Assembly: GCA_007118495.1 (NCBI GenBank)
Contig: SKRM01000017.1
Coordinates: forward strand, 72,675 to 119,739
Direction: 5' to 3'
Length of the DNA stretch: 47,065 nucleotides
Origin: Bacteroidales bacterium
GTDB taxonomy: Bacteria; Bacteroidota; Bacteroidia; Bacteroidales; UBA7960
Below are positions 8,091-15,995 of this stretch, piece after piece. Position numbers and translations under genes: made by a program. Numbering within the stretch: position 1 is the stretch's first letter; each line of letters starts with the position of its first letter. A model generated the notes under the pieces. That model searched no databases. It saw only the letters and a program-made list of their open reading frames with translations, and was not told the origin of the DNA.

Positions 8091-8798
8091 TCAACCAAGC
8101 ACCCTCAGGTATCTGTTCCTGATGGCACGAAGTTTTTCCATATCCAGGTTTTCGCGATAAATGCGAACAAGTTCAACAACCTGGCGATCATGATAGATCA
8201 TGGCCTGTGCCGCATCAAAGAACAGGATATCCGTGTCGTATTTTGTCTCGGTGGTCAGTTCTTTGAATGACTCCCAATCAAGGTGATGCGGAAGGGTAAA
8301 ATACCCCTTGTTTGTATCCCGGACATCAAAGAACAATCCATCTCCCTGGGGCCGAAGATGCAAGAATTTGCTCAAATGAATAATCCCCATCTGTTCTTTG
8401 ATGGTTCTCTGTCTCTTTTTGAACTCTACGCCTTCTTGCCTGAATAGTTCCTGAATTTGTTTCACCCTGCAAAACCGGGTGATATCCCTGATCCTGATGA
8501 CATAATGGGTCTGATTCAATATTGTCAGTGTTCCCACGCTTGCATCAAAGGGATGGGTGCGCTGGCCATTTACCCTGGCGGTGATCCTCAATATCTCTCC
8601 CAAAGAGAAATGCCTGTCGAGAACACAATAAAGGTAGGGGTCAGGTTTTGCAAGCTGGTCATCGTGGTAGTAACCAAAAAAAGGCTTTGCTGACTCAAGC
8701 ACAAAGGTGTCTTCGGCAATCACTTCAGGCTCGACAGTACTAAGGGGTTCTTCTTTGATCAGTTCAGCATATCTCTCAATTACATGCTTATGGTTCAT
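8091..8798 (-). CDS. Conserved hypothetical protein
   Basis: A soluble protein of 235 residues from the ATG at 8798 (the frame opens 18 codons further upstream with a TTG, but that part is Asn/Cys-rich and unlikely). I do not recognise a domain. It has no signal peptide or membrane helix. The middle is rich in basic residues (about 120-150, ITRFCRVKQIQELFRQEGVEFKKRQRTIKEQ), suggestive of nucleic-acid or partner binding. The C-terminus ends LRAIRNRYLRVLG. Aromatic residues and a YYHDDQLAKPDPYLYCVL segment near residue 45 might aid a profile search. It stands alone, convergent with the winged-helix gene and divergent from ppdK. Confidence 0.7.
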   Translation of the reverse strand: MNHKHVIERYAELIKEEPLSTVEPEVIAEDTFVLESAKPFFGYYHDDQLAKPDPYLYCVLDRHFSLGEILRITARVNGQRTHPFDASVGTLTILNQTHYVIRIRDITRFCRVKQIQELFRQEGVEFKKRQRTIKEQMGIIHLSKFLHLRPQGDGLFFDVRDTNKGYFTLPHHLDWESFKELTTETKYDTDILFFDAAQAMIYHDRQVVELVRIYRENLDMEKLRAIRNRYLRVLG

Positions 8799-8918
8799 GG
8801 CATTTTCGATTGGTTCTGTATTAAAATTACAACAATTTAATGATTCGGGCAAAATAAATTATAGATCGCATCGGGGGTGATTTCCAAAGGCTATATGATC
8901 TAAAATCAAAAAAACCAG

Positions 8919-9033
8919 TAAATTTGTACCTCATTTTCGAACAAGGCATTTTTGCCTGCGATGGGATAAAACCCATAATTAACGGAATTGACAAATCATT
9001 CAAACATAAACAACCGCTTTAAAACAAATCAAA
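8919..9033 (+). promoter_or_regulatory. Promoter element and structured leader of ppdK
   Basis: TAAATTTG (8919-8926) fits the -7 consensus, without a clear -33 box. The leader of about 100 bases holds two small hairpins: GGCA-TTTT-TGCC (8945-8956) and ATGGG-ATAAAA-CCCAT (8961-8976). Function unknown. Confidence 0.35.
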
Positions 9034-11799
9034 ATGGACAAACAAAGTAAGAAGGTTTATTTCTTTGGTGGCAAAAAGGCTGATGGTGGCGCAAGCCTGC
9101 GTAACTTGCTTGGCGGCAAGGGAGCCAACCTGGCCGAAATGGTTAACATTGGTGTACCTGTACCCCCCGGGTTTACAATTACTACAGAAGTGTGTACAAT
9201 GTACAACGAAAAGGGCCGGCAATTTGTCATAAACACCATCAAGGCTGAGGTAGAAGAAAATATGCGCCGTGTTGAGCAAGAAATGCATGCAGGTTTTGGC
9301 GACAAGGACAACCCCCTGCTTATGTCGGTACGCTCTGGTGCCCGCGCATCTATGCCTGGCATGATGGATACCGTGTTAAACCTCGGACTCAATGAAGAAA
9401 CGCTGCAAGGCCTGGCTATAAAAACGGGTAATGAGCGTTTTGTTTGGGACTCTTACCGACGCTTTGTCCAGATGTATGGTGATGTGGTTATGGGAATGAA
9501 ACCAGCAAGTAAAGAAGAAGAAGATCCTTTTGATGTGATCATGGAGCACCTGAAAGAAGAAAAAGGCGCTGCCAATGACCAGGATCTTACCACCGATGAT
9601 CTGAAAGAGTTGGTCAAACGCTTCAAAAAGGCCGTTAAAGATGAGACCGGTAAAGATTTCCCTGAAGATCCATGGGAACAGCTCTGGGGCTCCGTTCTGG
9701 CCGTATTTGAATCATGGAATAACCCCCGTGCAACGTATTACAGAAAAATGCACAACATCCCCGCCGAGTGGGGAACAGCCATAAATGTCCAGGCCATGGT
9801 ATTCGGAAACATGGGTGACACCTCAGCAACAGGGGTTGCATTTACCCGTGACGCTGCCACAGGCGAAAACATTTTCAATGGTGAATACCTTGTAAATGCC
9901 CAGGGAGAAGATGTTGTAGCAGGTATCAGAACTCCCAGAGAAATTACAAAAGAAGGCTCCCTGCGATGGGCAAAGCTTCAGGATGTGTCAGAAGAAGAGC
10001 GGAAAAGCAATTATCCTTCACTTGAAGAATTATTCCCTGACTTGTACAGGCAGCTTTATGAGCAGCAAGAAACCCTTGAAAAGCATTACAAAGATATGCA
10101 GGATCTGGAGTTTACCATTCAAGAAGGCAAACTTTGGATGCTCCAGACCCGTAATGGTAAGAGAACTGGCCCGGCTATGGTTAAAATAGCCATGGATATG
10201 CTTCGTGAAGGAATGATCAACGAAGAAGAAGCCCTCTTAAGGGTAGAACCAAACAAATTAGATGAGTTGCTGCACCCTGTATTTGATGTCAATGAGCTGG
10301 GCAAGGCTACCTTGTTGGCCAAAGGTTTGCCAGCCTCACCCGGAGCATCAACAGGACAGATCGTTTTCTTTGCAGATGATGCAGCCCTATGGGCGGCTCA
10401 GGGCAAAAAGGTGATTTTGGTAAGGGTAGAGACATCACCTGAAGACCTCAGTGGTATGGATGCGGCAAAAGGCATCCTCACCGCACGTGGTGGTATGACT
10501 TCGCACGCTGCAGTAGTGGCAAGAGGTATGGGTAAGTGTTGCGTTTCAGGTGCGGGATCATTGAAAATTAGTTATAAGACCCGAACCATGACCGTTGACG
10601 GGAAAGTGTTCAATGAAGGCGACTTTATTTCGCTTAATGGTACCACCGGTGAAGTCTTTGAGGGTAAAATCAAAACCGTTGACCCTGAAATGAGTGGTGA
10701 CTTTGCATCACTGATGGAACTTGCAGAAAAGCACACACGCATGCACGTCAGAACCAATGCTGACTCACCTAAAGATTCAAGGATTGCCCGTGAATTTGGT
10801 GCCAGGGGTATCGGTCTTTGCCGTACTGAACATATGTTCTTTGAAGGAGCCCGGATCAAGGCCATGCGCGAGATGATCCTCGCCAAAGACGAGACCGGAC
10901 GCAGAAAAGCACTTGATAAACTGCTTCCCATCCAGCGTGAAGATTTTGAAGGAATTTTTGAGGCCATGCATGACCTGCCTGTCACTGTAAGGTTGCTTGA
11001 CCCACCCCTTCACGAATTCCTTCCGCATGAAGAAGCAAATCAAAAAGAAATGGCTGAAGAAATGGGCATTTCTCCCGACGAAGTTAAAGCCAACGTGGAT
11101 GCACTGCATGAATTCAATCCCATGCTTGGACACCGGGGATGTCGTCTTGGAAATACCTATCCTGAGATTTCTGAAATGCAGACCCGTGCCATCATCGAGG
11201 CTGCACTTAATCTGAAGAAAAAAGGCATCAGGGCCATACCCGAAATCATGATTCCGCTTACAGGAACGCATCCTGAAATGCAACTTCAGGAAGAAATTGT
11301 CAGAAACACGGCTGAAACAGTATTTGAAGAAATGGGTGACCGGATTGAATACCTTGTGGGCACCATGATTGAAATACCAAGAGCCACCCTGATAGCTGAC
11401 AAGATTGCCCAAAATGCTGAATTCTTTTCATTCGGCACCAATGACCTTACCCAGATGACATTCGGATATTCACGCGATGATGCCGGTCGTTTTCTGCCCG
11501 TCTATCTTGAAAAAGGCTTGTTGAAAGACGATCCGTTCCAGGTGCTTGACCAGGAAGGCGTAGGTCAGCTGATAAAAATTGCAGTTGAAAGAGGCCGTCA
11601 GGGAAGACCTGGTCTAAAGATAGGGATCTGTGGTGAGCATGGTGGTGAACCAAGCTCCGTTGAATTCTGTCACAGTGTTGGCATGGATTACGTTAGCTGT
11701 TCACCCTTCCGTGTCCCCATTGCCCGCCTTGCTGCAGCCCAGGCCGTAGTGAAAGAAAAACTGGCCAGAGATGGAGGTTCATCTTACACAACAGCCTAG
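9034..11799 (+). CDS. ppdK: Pyruvate, phosphate dikinase
   Basis: Interconverts pyruvate + ATP + phosphate with phosphoenolpyruvate + AMP + pyrophosphate; in anaerobes it often works toward glycolysis or replenishes PEP. The 921-residue chain has the ATP-grasp domain first (GGKGANLAEM near residue 27, SVRSGARASMPGMMDTVLN near 94), then the phosphohistidine domain with catalytic His491 in GGMTSHAAVVARGMGK, then the TIM-barrel PEP domain with GLCRTEHMFF, the GTNDLTQM motif and catalytic Cys889 in YVSCSPFRVP. All expected catalytic residues are present. It is slightly longer than the clostridial enzyme, because of an acidic insertion after residue 150 (KEEEDPFDVIM to TGKDFPEDPW), which other members of the family share. 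Monocistronic: its own leader upstream and a strong terminator 21 bases after the stop. Confidence 0.97.
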   Translation: MDKQSKKVYFFGGKKADGGASLRNLLGGKGANLAEMVNIGVPVPPGFTITTEVCTMYNEKGRQFVINTIKAEVEENMRRVEQEMHAGFGDKDNPLLMSVRSGARASMPGMMDTVLNLGLNEETLQGLAIKTGNERFVWDSYRRFVQMYGDVVMGMKPASKEEEDPFDVIMEHLKEEKGAANDQDLTTDDLKELVKRFKKAVKDETGKDFPEDPWEQLWGSVLAVFESWNNPRATYYRKMHNIPAEWGTAINVQAMVFGNMGDTSATGVAFTRDAATGENIFNGEYLVNAQGEDVVAGIRTPREITKEGSLRWAKLQDVSEEERKSNYPSLEELFPDLYRQLYEQQETLEKHYKDMQDLEFTIQEGKLWMLQTRNGKRTGPAMVKIAMDMLREGMINEEEALLRVEPNKLDELLHPVFDVNELGKATLLAKGLPASPGASTGQIVFFADDAALWAAQGKKVILVRVETSPEDLSGMDAAKGILTARGGMTSHAAVVARGMGKCCVSGAGSLKISYKTRTMTVDGKVFNEGDFISLNGTTGEVFEGKIKTVDPEMSGDFASLMELAEKHTRMHVRTNADSPKDSRIAREFGARGIGLCRTEHMFFEGARIKAMREMILAKDETGRRKALDKLLPIQREDFEGIFEAMHDLPVTVRLLDPPLHEFLPHEEANQKEMAEEMGISPDEVKANVDALHEFNPMLGHRGCRLGNTYPEISEMQTRAIIEAALNLKKKGIRAIPEIMIPLTGTHPEMQLQEEIVRNTAETVFEEMGDRIEYLVGTMIEIPRATLIADKIAQNAEFFSFGTNDLTQMTFGYSRDDAGRFLPVYLEKGLLKDDPFQVLDQEGVGQLIKIAVERGRQGRPGLKIGICGEHGGEPSSVEFCHSVGMDYVSCSPFRVPIARLAAAQAVVKEKLARDGGSSYTTA

Positions 11800-11820
11800 T
11801 TTATTAAGGCCTTGTTTTAA

Positions 11821-11852
11821 AAAAAGCTGTCCGGATAGCCGGACAGCTTTTT
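11821..11852. terminator. Bidirectional intrinsic terminator between ppdK and hutH
   Basis: A perfect 14-base-pair stem (AAAAAGCTGTCCGG / CCGGACAGCTTTTT) with the loop ATAG, flanked by A-tract and T-tract so that it reads as a hairpin plus U-run on both strands. It lies 21 bases after ppdK and 23 bases after hutH. Confidence 0.92.
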
Positions 11853-11875
11853 TTTATGTCTCAGTTTTTTATAAT

Positions 11876-13384
11876 TCAGCTATCCGGAAAAAAATCACCG
11901 GGCCGGTGTTCCTTTATAAAAGCTCTTGCTTTGTTCATTTCTTCAAACATGACCTTGTCGTTGGCAATAAAATCTACTTTTTTTCTAAACGCTCCAAACA
12001 AGCGCGACAATACGGGAGATGTCTTTTCTTTCTCTCTGAAATCCAAAGCCTGACAGGCTGTCATAAGCTCTATTGATAATACCTTTTCAAGGTTCTCCAA
12101 AATGTCCAGTGTCTTCACGGCACCATTTGCACCCATGCTTACATGGTCTTCCTGACCCTGCGATGACTCAATAGAGTCAACCGACGAAGGAGTGCAGAAT
12201 TGTTTGTTCTGGCTGACAATTGAAGCTGCCGTATATTGGGGGATCATAAAGCCGGAATTTAATCCGGGGTTGGCAACAAGAAAAGACGGAAGTTTCCGGG
12301 TTCCGGAAATCAATCTGTAAATTCTGCGCTCAGAAATGTTTCCCAGTTCAGCAAGGGCGATGCCCAAAAAATCGAGTGCCAGAGCCAGGGGCTGCCCGTG
12401 AAAATTCCCTGCTGAAACAATCAGGTCGTCATCAGGAAACAAGGTTGGATTATCGGTAACAGCGTTGATCTCGTTGGTAAATATCCCGGCCGTATAGCTG
12501 ATGGCGTCTTTGCTGGCTCCATGCACCTGCGGAATACATCTGAATGAATAGGGATCTTGCACATAAGTCTTGGGCTGGGCAACCAGTTTGCTTCCGGCCA
12601 TGATTCTGCGGATATTTTCAGCCGCACGAATTTGCCCGCTTTGCCTTCTGACTTGATGCACCTGGTCAATAAATGGCTCCATCCGTCCCAAATAGGCCTC
12701 AAGTGACATGGCTCCCACAAGGTCAGCCCACAATGACAGATCTTCTGCCGCTGCCTGAATATATACGGCGTAAGCTCCCATGAATTGCGTGCCATTAAGT
12801 AAGGCCAGACCTTCTTTGGCGGCCAGGTTAAGGGGTTCCCATTCCTTTTCTTTTAAAATTTCGGCTGCGGGATACTTTTTGCCCTTGTATGATAGTTCAC
12901 CCAGGCCTAACAGGGGCAAACCAAGGTGGGCAAGCGGTGCAAGGTCGCCTGAAGCACCCAGTGATCCCTGGGTGTAAATAACCGGATACATTTCATGGTT
13001 ATAAAAATCAACCAGTCTGTTGATGGTTTCAGGACGTATCCCCGAATGACCATATGATAATGATTGGATTTTGAGAAATAGCATAAGCCTGACTATTTCT
13101 TCTTTCACTATGTCACCCGTACCACAAGCATGTGACATGACAAGATTGCGCTGCAACGTACTGAGATCACCGGTAGAAATACTATGATTACACAATGAGC
13201 CGAACCCGGTTGTCACCCCATAAATGGGTTCAGCATTGGCAGCAATCCGGCCATCAAGGTAGGCACGGCATTTAATAAGCCGGTTCATGGAGTTATCGGA
13301 TATGGCCAGCCGGATTTTGTTTGCAACAATGTCCCTTATCAGGTCTATACCTATGTTTTCAGAACTTATATGATGGGTTCTCAT
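11876..13384 (-). CDS. hutH: Histidine ammonia-lyase (aromatic amino-acid lyase family)
   Basis: Deaminates histidine to urocanate and ammonia in the cytoplasm, the first step of histidine degradation. The 502-residue chain has the Ala144-Ser145-Gly146 triad in GSLGASGDLAPLAHLGLPL that forms the MIO cofactor, the N-terminal YGVTTGFGSL motif with the catalytic Tyr, NGTQFMGAYA, and the QDPYSFRCIPQVHGASKD block. HAL is favoured over phenylalanine or tyrosine lyase by overall motif choice, but substrate specificity is not proven. It lies 12 bases behind hisS and is probably co-transcribed; no hutU, hutI or hutG is in the window. Its transcript ends at the shared terminator. Confidence 0.88.
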   Translation of the reverse strand: MRTHHISSENIGIDLIRDIVANKIRLAISDNSMNRLIKCRAYLDGRIAANAEPIYGVTTGFGSLCNHSISTGDLSTLQRNLVMSHACGTGDIVKEEIVRLMLFLKIQSLSYGHSGIRPETINRLVDFYNHEMYPVIYTQGSLGASGDLAPLAHLGLPLLGLGELSYKGKKYPAAEILKEKEWEPLNLAAKEGLALLNGTQFMGAYAVYIQAAAEDLSLWADLVGAMSLEAYLGRMEPFIDQVHQVRRQSGQIRAAENIRRIMAGSKLVAQPKTYVQDPYSFRCIPQVHGASKDAISYTAGIFTNEINAVTDNPTLFPDDDLIVSAGNFHGQPLALALDFLGIALAELGNISERRIYRLISGTRKLPSFLVANPGLNSGFMIPQYTAASIVSQNKQFCTPSSVDSIESSQGQEDHVSMGANGAVKTLDILENLEKVLSIELMTACQALDFREKEKTSPVLSRLFGAFRKKVDFIANDKVMFEEMNKARAFIKEHRPGDFFPDS

Positions 13385-13396
13385 ACATTTATTTTC

Positions 13397-14770
13397 TTAT
13401 TCAACTTTTGTTATTGCATCTGCTATCTGATCGGCTTCAAGTATTGATTGGGTGCCGGTTATCATATTCTTCAATGTGTAAACACCTTGCAGAATCTCCT
13501 CCTCACCTGCCATGAGTACAAATGGAATTTGATTTCTGTCGGCATATTGCATTTGTTTTTTGAGCTTCACCTGATCGGGGTAAAATTCGCAACTGATTCC
13601 CCTCTCTCTGAGTCGATTGAGTAAAGGGAGGCAATAATCACGCCCTTTGGGCCCGAAATTTATGGCAAGAAGCTGCGTAAATGTTCCGATTTTCGGGCCA
13701 AACAAATCAAGGGCATACATCACATCATAGATCCTGTCAGCACCAAATGAAATTCCAACACCCGAAACGTCGGGCAATCCAAATATTCCCGTAAGGTCAT
13801 CATATCTACCCCCTCCACAGATACTGCCAATAGCTACATCCATGGCCTTAACCTCAATGATGGCCCCCGTATAATAATTAAGACCCCGGGCAAGGGTCAG
13901 ATCCAGCTCAACTTTGCAGGCCGGTGGAGAAACCGAAACAATGTCAAAAACCTCACGCATTTCTTCCAACCCCTTCATCCCGGTGCGAGAATCGCTTAGT
14001 ATGTGAGATAGTTTATCCAGTTTTTCACCATCAGAACCTTCAAGTGAAAGGACAGGTCTGAGCAGTGCAACAGCTTCATTGCTTAACCCTTTTTCAATGA
14101 GTTCTTTCTCCACATTGTCCATGCCAATCTTATCGAGCTTGTCAATGGCTGTGGTAATCGCAGTTAGCTGGTCACCATAACCAATATGCTCAGCCAATCC
14201 GGCCAATATCTTTCTGTTATTAACCTTCACGACCACGCGAATATTCAAGGCTGAGAATACTTCTCCAATAATATTGATCAGTTCAGCTTCATTTACAAGT
14301 GAGTGACTGCCAATAACATCTGCATCACATTGAAAAAACTCCCGGTATCTGCCTTTTTGGGGACGGTCAGCCCGCCAAACAGGTTGAATCTGGTATCTTT
14401 TGAATGGGAAGGTGATCTTGTGCTGATGTTGCACCACATACCTGGCAAAAGGAACAGTCAGGTCATAGCGCAACGCCTTTTCGCTTAGCTGCGCCGACAG
14501 GCTTGCGCTGTTTTTATTCTTCCAGTCATCAGAATTTGTTTTTGAGGCAAAATCACCTGAATTGAGGATGCGGAAAATCAGCCTGTCTCCCTCCTCTCCG
14601 TATTTGCCCAGGAGGGTTGACAGATTTTCCATGGCCGGAGTCTCAATGGGCATGTACCCATGGGCATTATAGACCTTTCTAATGGTACTGAATATTAGTT
14701 CCCGCCTGGCAATTTCAGTCGGATCAAAATCTCTGGTTCCTTTTGGGATTCCTGGTTTATCTTTTGCCAT
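13397..14770 (-). CDS. hisS: Histidine--tRNA ligase
   Basis: Class II aminoacyl-tRNA synthetase charging tRNA-His, 457 residues. Motif 1 region begins [11 protein letters not shown]; motif 2 is present around [27 protein letters not shown] (only short form: [15 protein letters not shown]); the histidine A region [15 protein letters not shown] and the motif 3 [13 protein letters not shown] with [11 protein letters not shown] follow. A C-terminal anticodon-binding domain ends the protein. A Bacteroidota-type insertion between motifs 1 and 2 ([18 protein letters not shown]) lengthens it relative to the roughly 425-residue E. coli enzyme. It is transcribed with hutH, pairing histidine use in translation with histidine breakdown. 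Confidence 0.96.
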   Translation of the reverse strand: [457 protein letters not shown]

Positions 14771-14790
14771 ACTCCTTTCTTTAAAACTTA

Positions 14791-14798
14791 CAAAATTA
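14791..14798 (-). promoter_or_regulatory. Putative -7 box (TAATTTTG) for hisS-hutH
   Basis: Exact TAnnTTTG on the minus strand, 21 bases upstream of the hisS ATG, which implies a leader of about 15 bases. The -33 element is unclear. Confidence 0.4.
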
Positions 14799-14868
14799 AG
14801 CCTTTTTATAAATAGGGAGTGAACACATAAAAATACATGGCTTTTTTAGGCCATTATGGGATTTATTC

Positions 14869-15044
14869 TATTTTTGTATGAATAAAATAGCCCTTAAAGG
14901 CTATTTGTAAAAAAAAACAAACAATTATTTTAACACCTGACAGCTATTTTTTTTCTTTATAATGTAAAATAATGCAATTATCCTGACAGTTTACATGCAG
15001 GGCTTTATACATAATTTTATAAACTTTTACTTCTTATTTTCCCC
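14869..15044 (+). promoter_or_regulatory. Promoter and long structured leader of the NYN-cold-shock gene
   Basis: TATTTTTG (14869-14876) matches the -7 consensus; a TTAG at about 14846-14849 could act as a weak -33 element 19 bases upstream. Transcription from here gives a leader of about 160 bases that opens with a perfect hairpin AAATAGCC-CTTAAA-GGCTATTT (14885-14906), followed by A-rich sequence. Another inverted pair, ATGGC/GCCAT (14837-14841, 14850-14854), lies upstream of the -7 box. Confidence 0.4.
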
Positions 15045-15995
15045 ATGTATAATAAATCATTGAGTAAACTGACCCGAATTGGTGTTTTTTATGATGGGAA
15101 CTATTTTCTTCATGTCAGTAACTACTATAACTATGTCCACTCCAAAAAACGCAGGCTCAGTATCGCAGGTCTGCATGATTTCATCAGAAAACAGGTCGCG
15201 GCCAATGAAGAAGTAGAACCCAGATTATGCCGTATCACAGACGCACACTATTTCAGGGGCAGAATAAGTGCCCAGGAAGCTGCCCAACGCGGAAACCAGC
15301 TGTATTACGAAAGGGTTTTTGACGATATCCTCATGTCAGAGGGTTTGGTGACCCACTATTTTCCCATCAAAAGTTTCTATGGCAAAAAAGAAGAAAAAAA
15401 CGTAGATGTTTATCTGGCCCTTGAAGCCTATGATATGGCCATCAGCAACAAAATGGATGTATTGGTTCTCATAGCTTCTGATGGAGATTTTGTTCCCCTG
15501 ATCAGAAAACTGAATGCTTTGGGAATAAGGGTTATGCTCATATGTTGGGATTTCGAGTTTACCAATGACGAAGGACAGAAAATGGTCACCAAAACATCAC
15601 AGGGTCTGCTAAAGGAGGTAACCTACCCTGTTCAGATGCATGATCTGATTGATAGCCGTAGTGGAAAAAATGATCCGGTGCTTATCAATCTTTTTGTTCA
15701 GGAAGAAAGCCACAGTAATAGTAATAGTAGTAGTAATAGTAATAGCAATAACAACAATAATGGCAATGTATACACCGATCCTGAAGAGGAGGTGGGTTTC
15801 GGTGAAATTTTAAGCCTGAAGAACGGATACGGATTTATCCGTTATCCCAACAATAATTTATTCTTTCACTATACTGATGTCGAAAATGTTGACTTCAACG
15901 ACCTGGTAATAGGTGATCAGGTTGAATTCACCACAGAGCTAAAGCACAATGGCCAGGAAGTAGCCAGAAATGTGAGAAAAATTGGCCCGACCTAA
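15045..15995 (+). CDS. NYN-domain (LabA/DUF88) nuclease fused to a cold-shock-like domain
   Basis: 316 residues in three parts. Residues about 8-195 form a NYN/PIN-like domain: RIGVFYDGNYFLH with the first catalytic Asp, KNVDVYLALEAYDMA, and VLIASDGDFVPLIRKLNALGI with the SDGDF metal-binding motif, which together suggest a metal-dependent RNase. Residues about 223-240 are a Ser/Asn low-complexity linker. Residues about 248-316 resemble a cold-shock OB fold (GFGEILSLKNGYGFIRYP, LFFHYTDVE, GDQVEFTTE), which binds single-stranded nucleic acid. The fusion suggests an RNA-targeted nuclease; the target is unknown. The gene overlaps the rtcB stop by four bases in convergent orientation, and has a long structured leader. 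Confidence 0.87.
   Translation: MYNKSLSKLTRIGVFYDGNYFLHVSNYYNYVHSKKRRLSIAGLHDFIRKQVAANEEVEPRLCRITDAHYFRGRISAQEAAQRGNQLYYERVFDDILMSEGLVTHYFPIKSFYGKKEEKNVDVYLALEAYDMAISNKMDVLVLIASDGDFVPLIRKLNALGIRVMLICWDFEFTNDEGQKMVTKTSQGLLKEVTYPVQMHDLIDSRSGKNDPVLINLFVQEESHSNSNSSSNSNSNNNNNGNVYTDPEEEVGFGEILSLKNGYGFIRYPNNNLFFHYTDVENVDFNDLVIGDQVEFTTELKHNGQEVARNVRKIGPT
15714..15761 (+). repeat. In-frame trinucleotide repeat coding a Ser/Asn linker
   Basis: Imperfect AGT/AAT tandem units (AGTAATAGTAATAGTAGTAG and onward, then AGC/AAC/AAT) encode alternating Ser and Asn, then poly-Asn. It joins the NYN domain to the cold-shock domain. Units are multiples of three, so gain or loss of whole units would change linker length without a frameshift. 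Confidence 0.85.

Noticed and set aside
10777-11412. 211-codon open frame on the minus strand inside ppdK
   Set aside because: It is in the antisense of a fully conserved enzyme and its translation is Cys/His/Phe-rich noise without recognisable domains.
15714-15761. Triplet repeat as a CRISPR or phase-variation switch
   Set aside because: No spacer structure, and repeat units of three bases keep the frame, so on-off switching is not expected.
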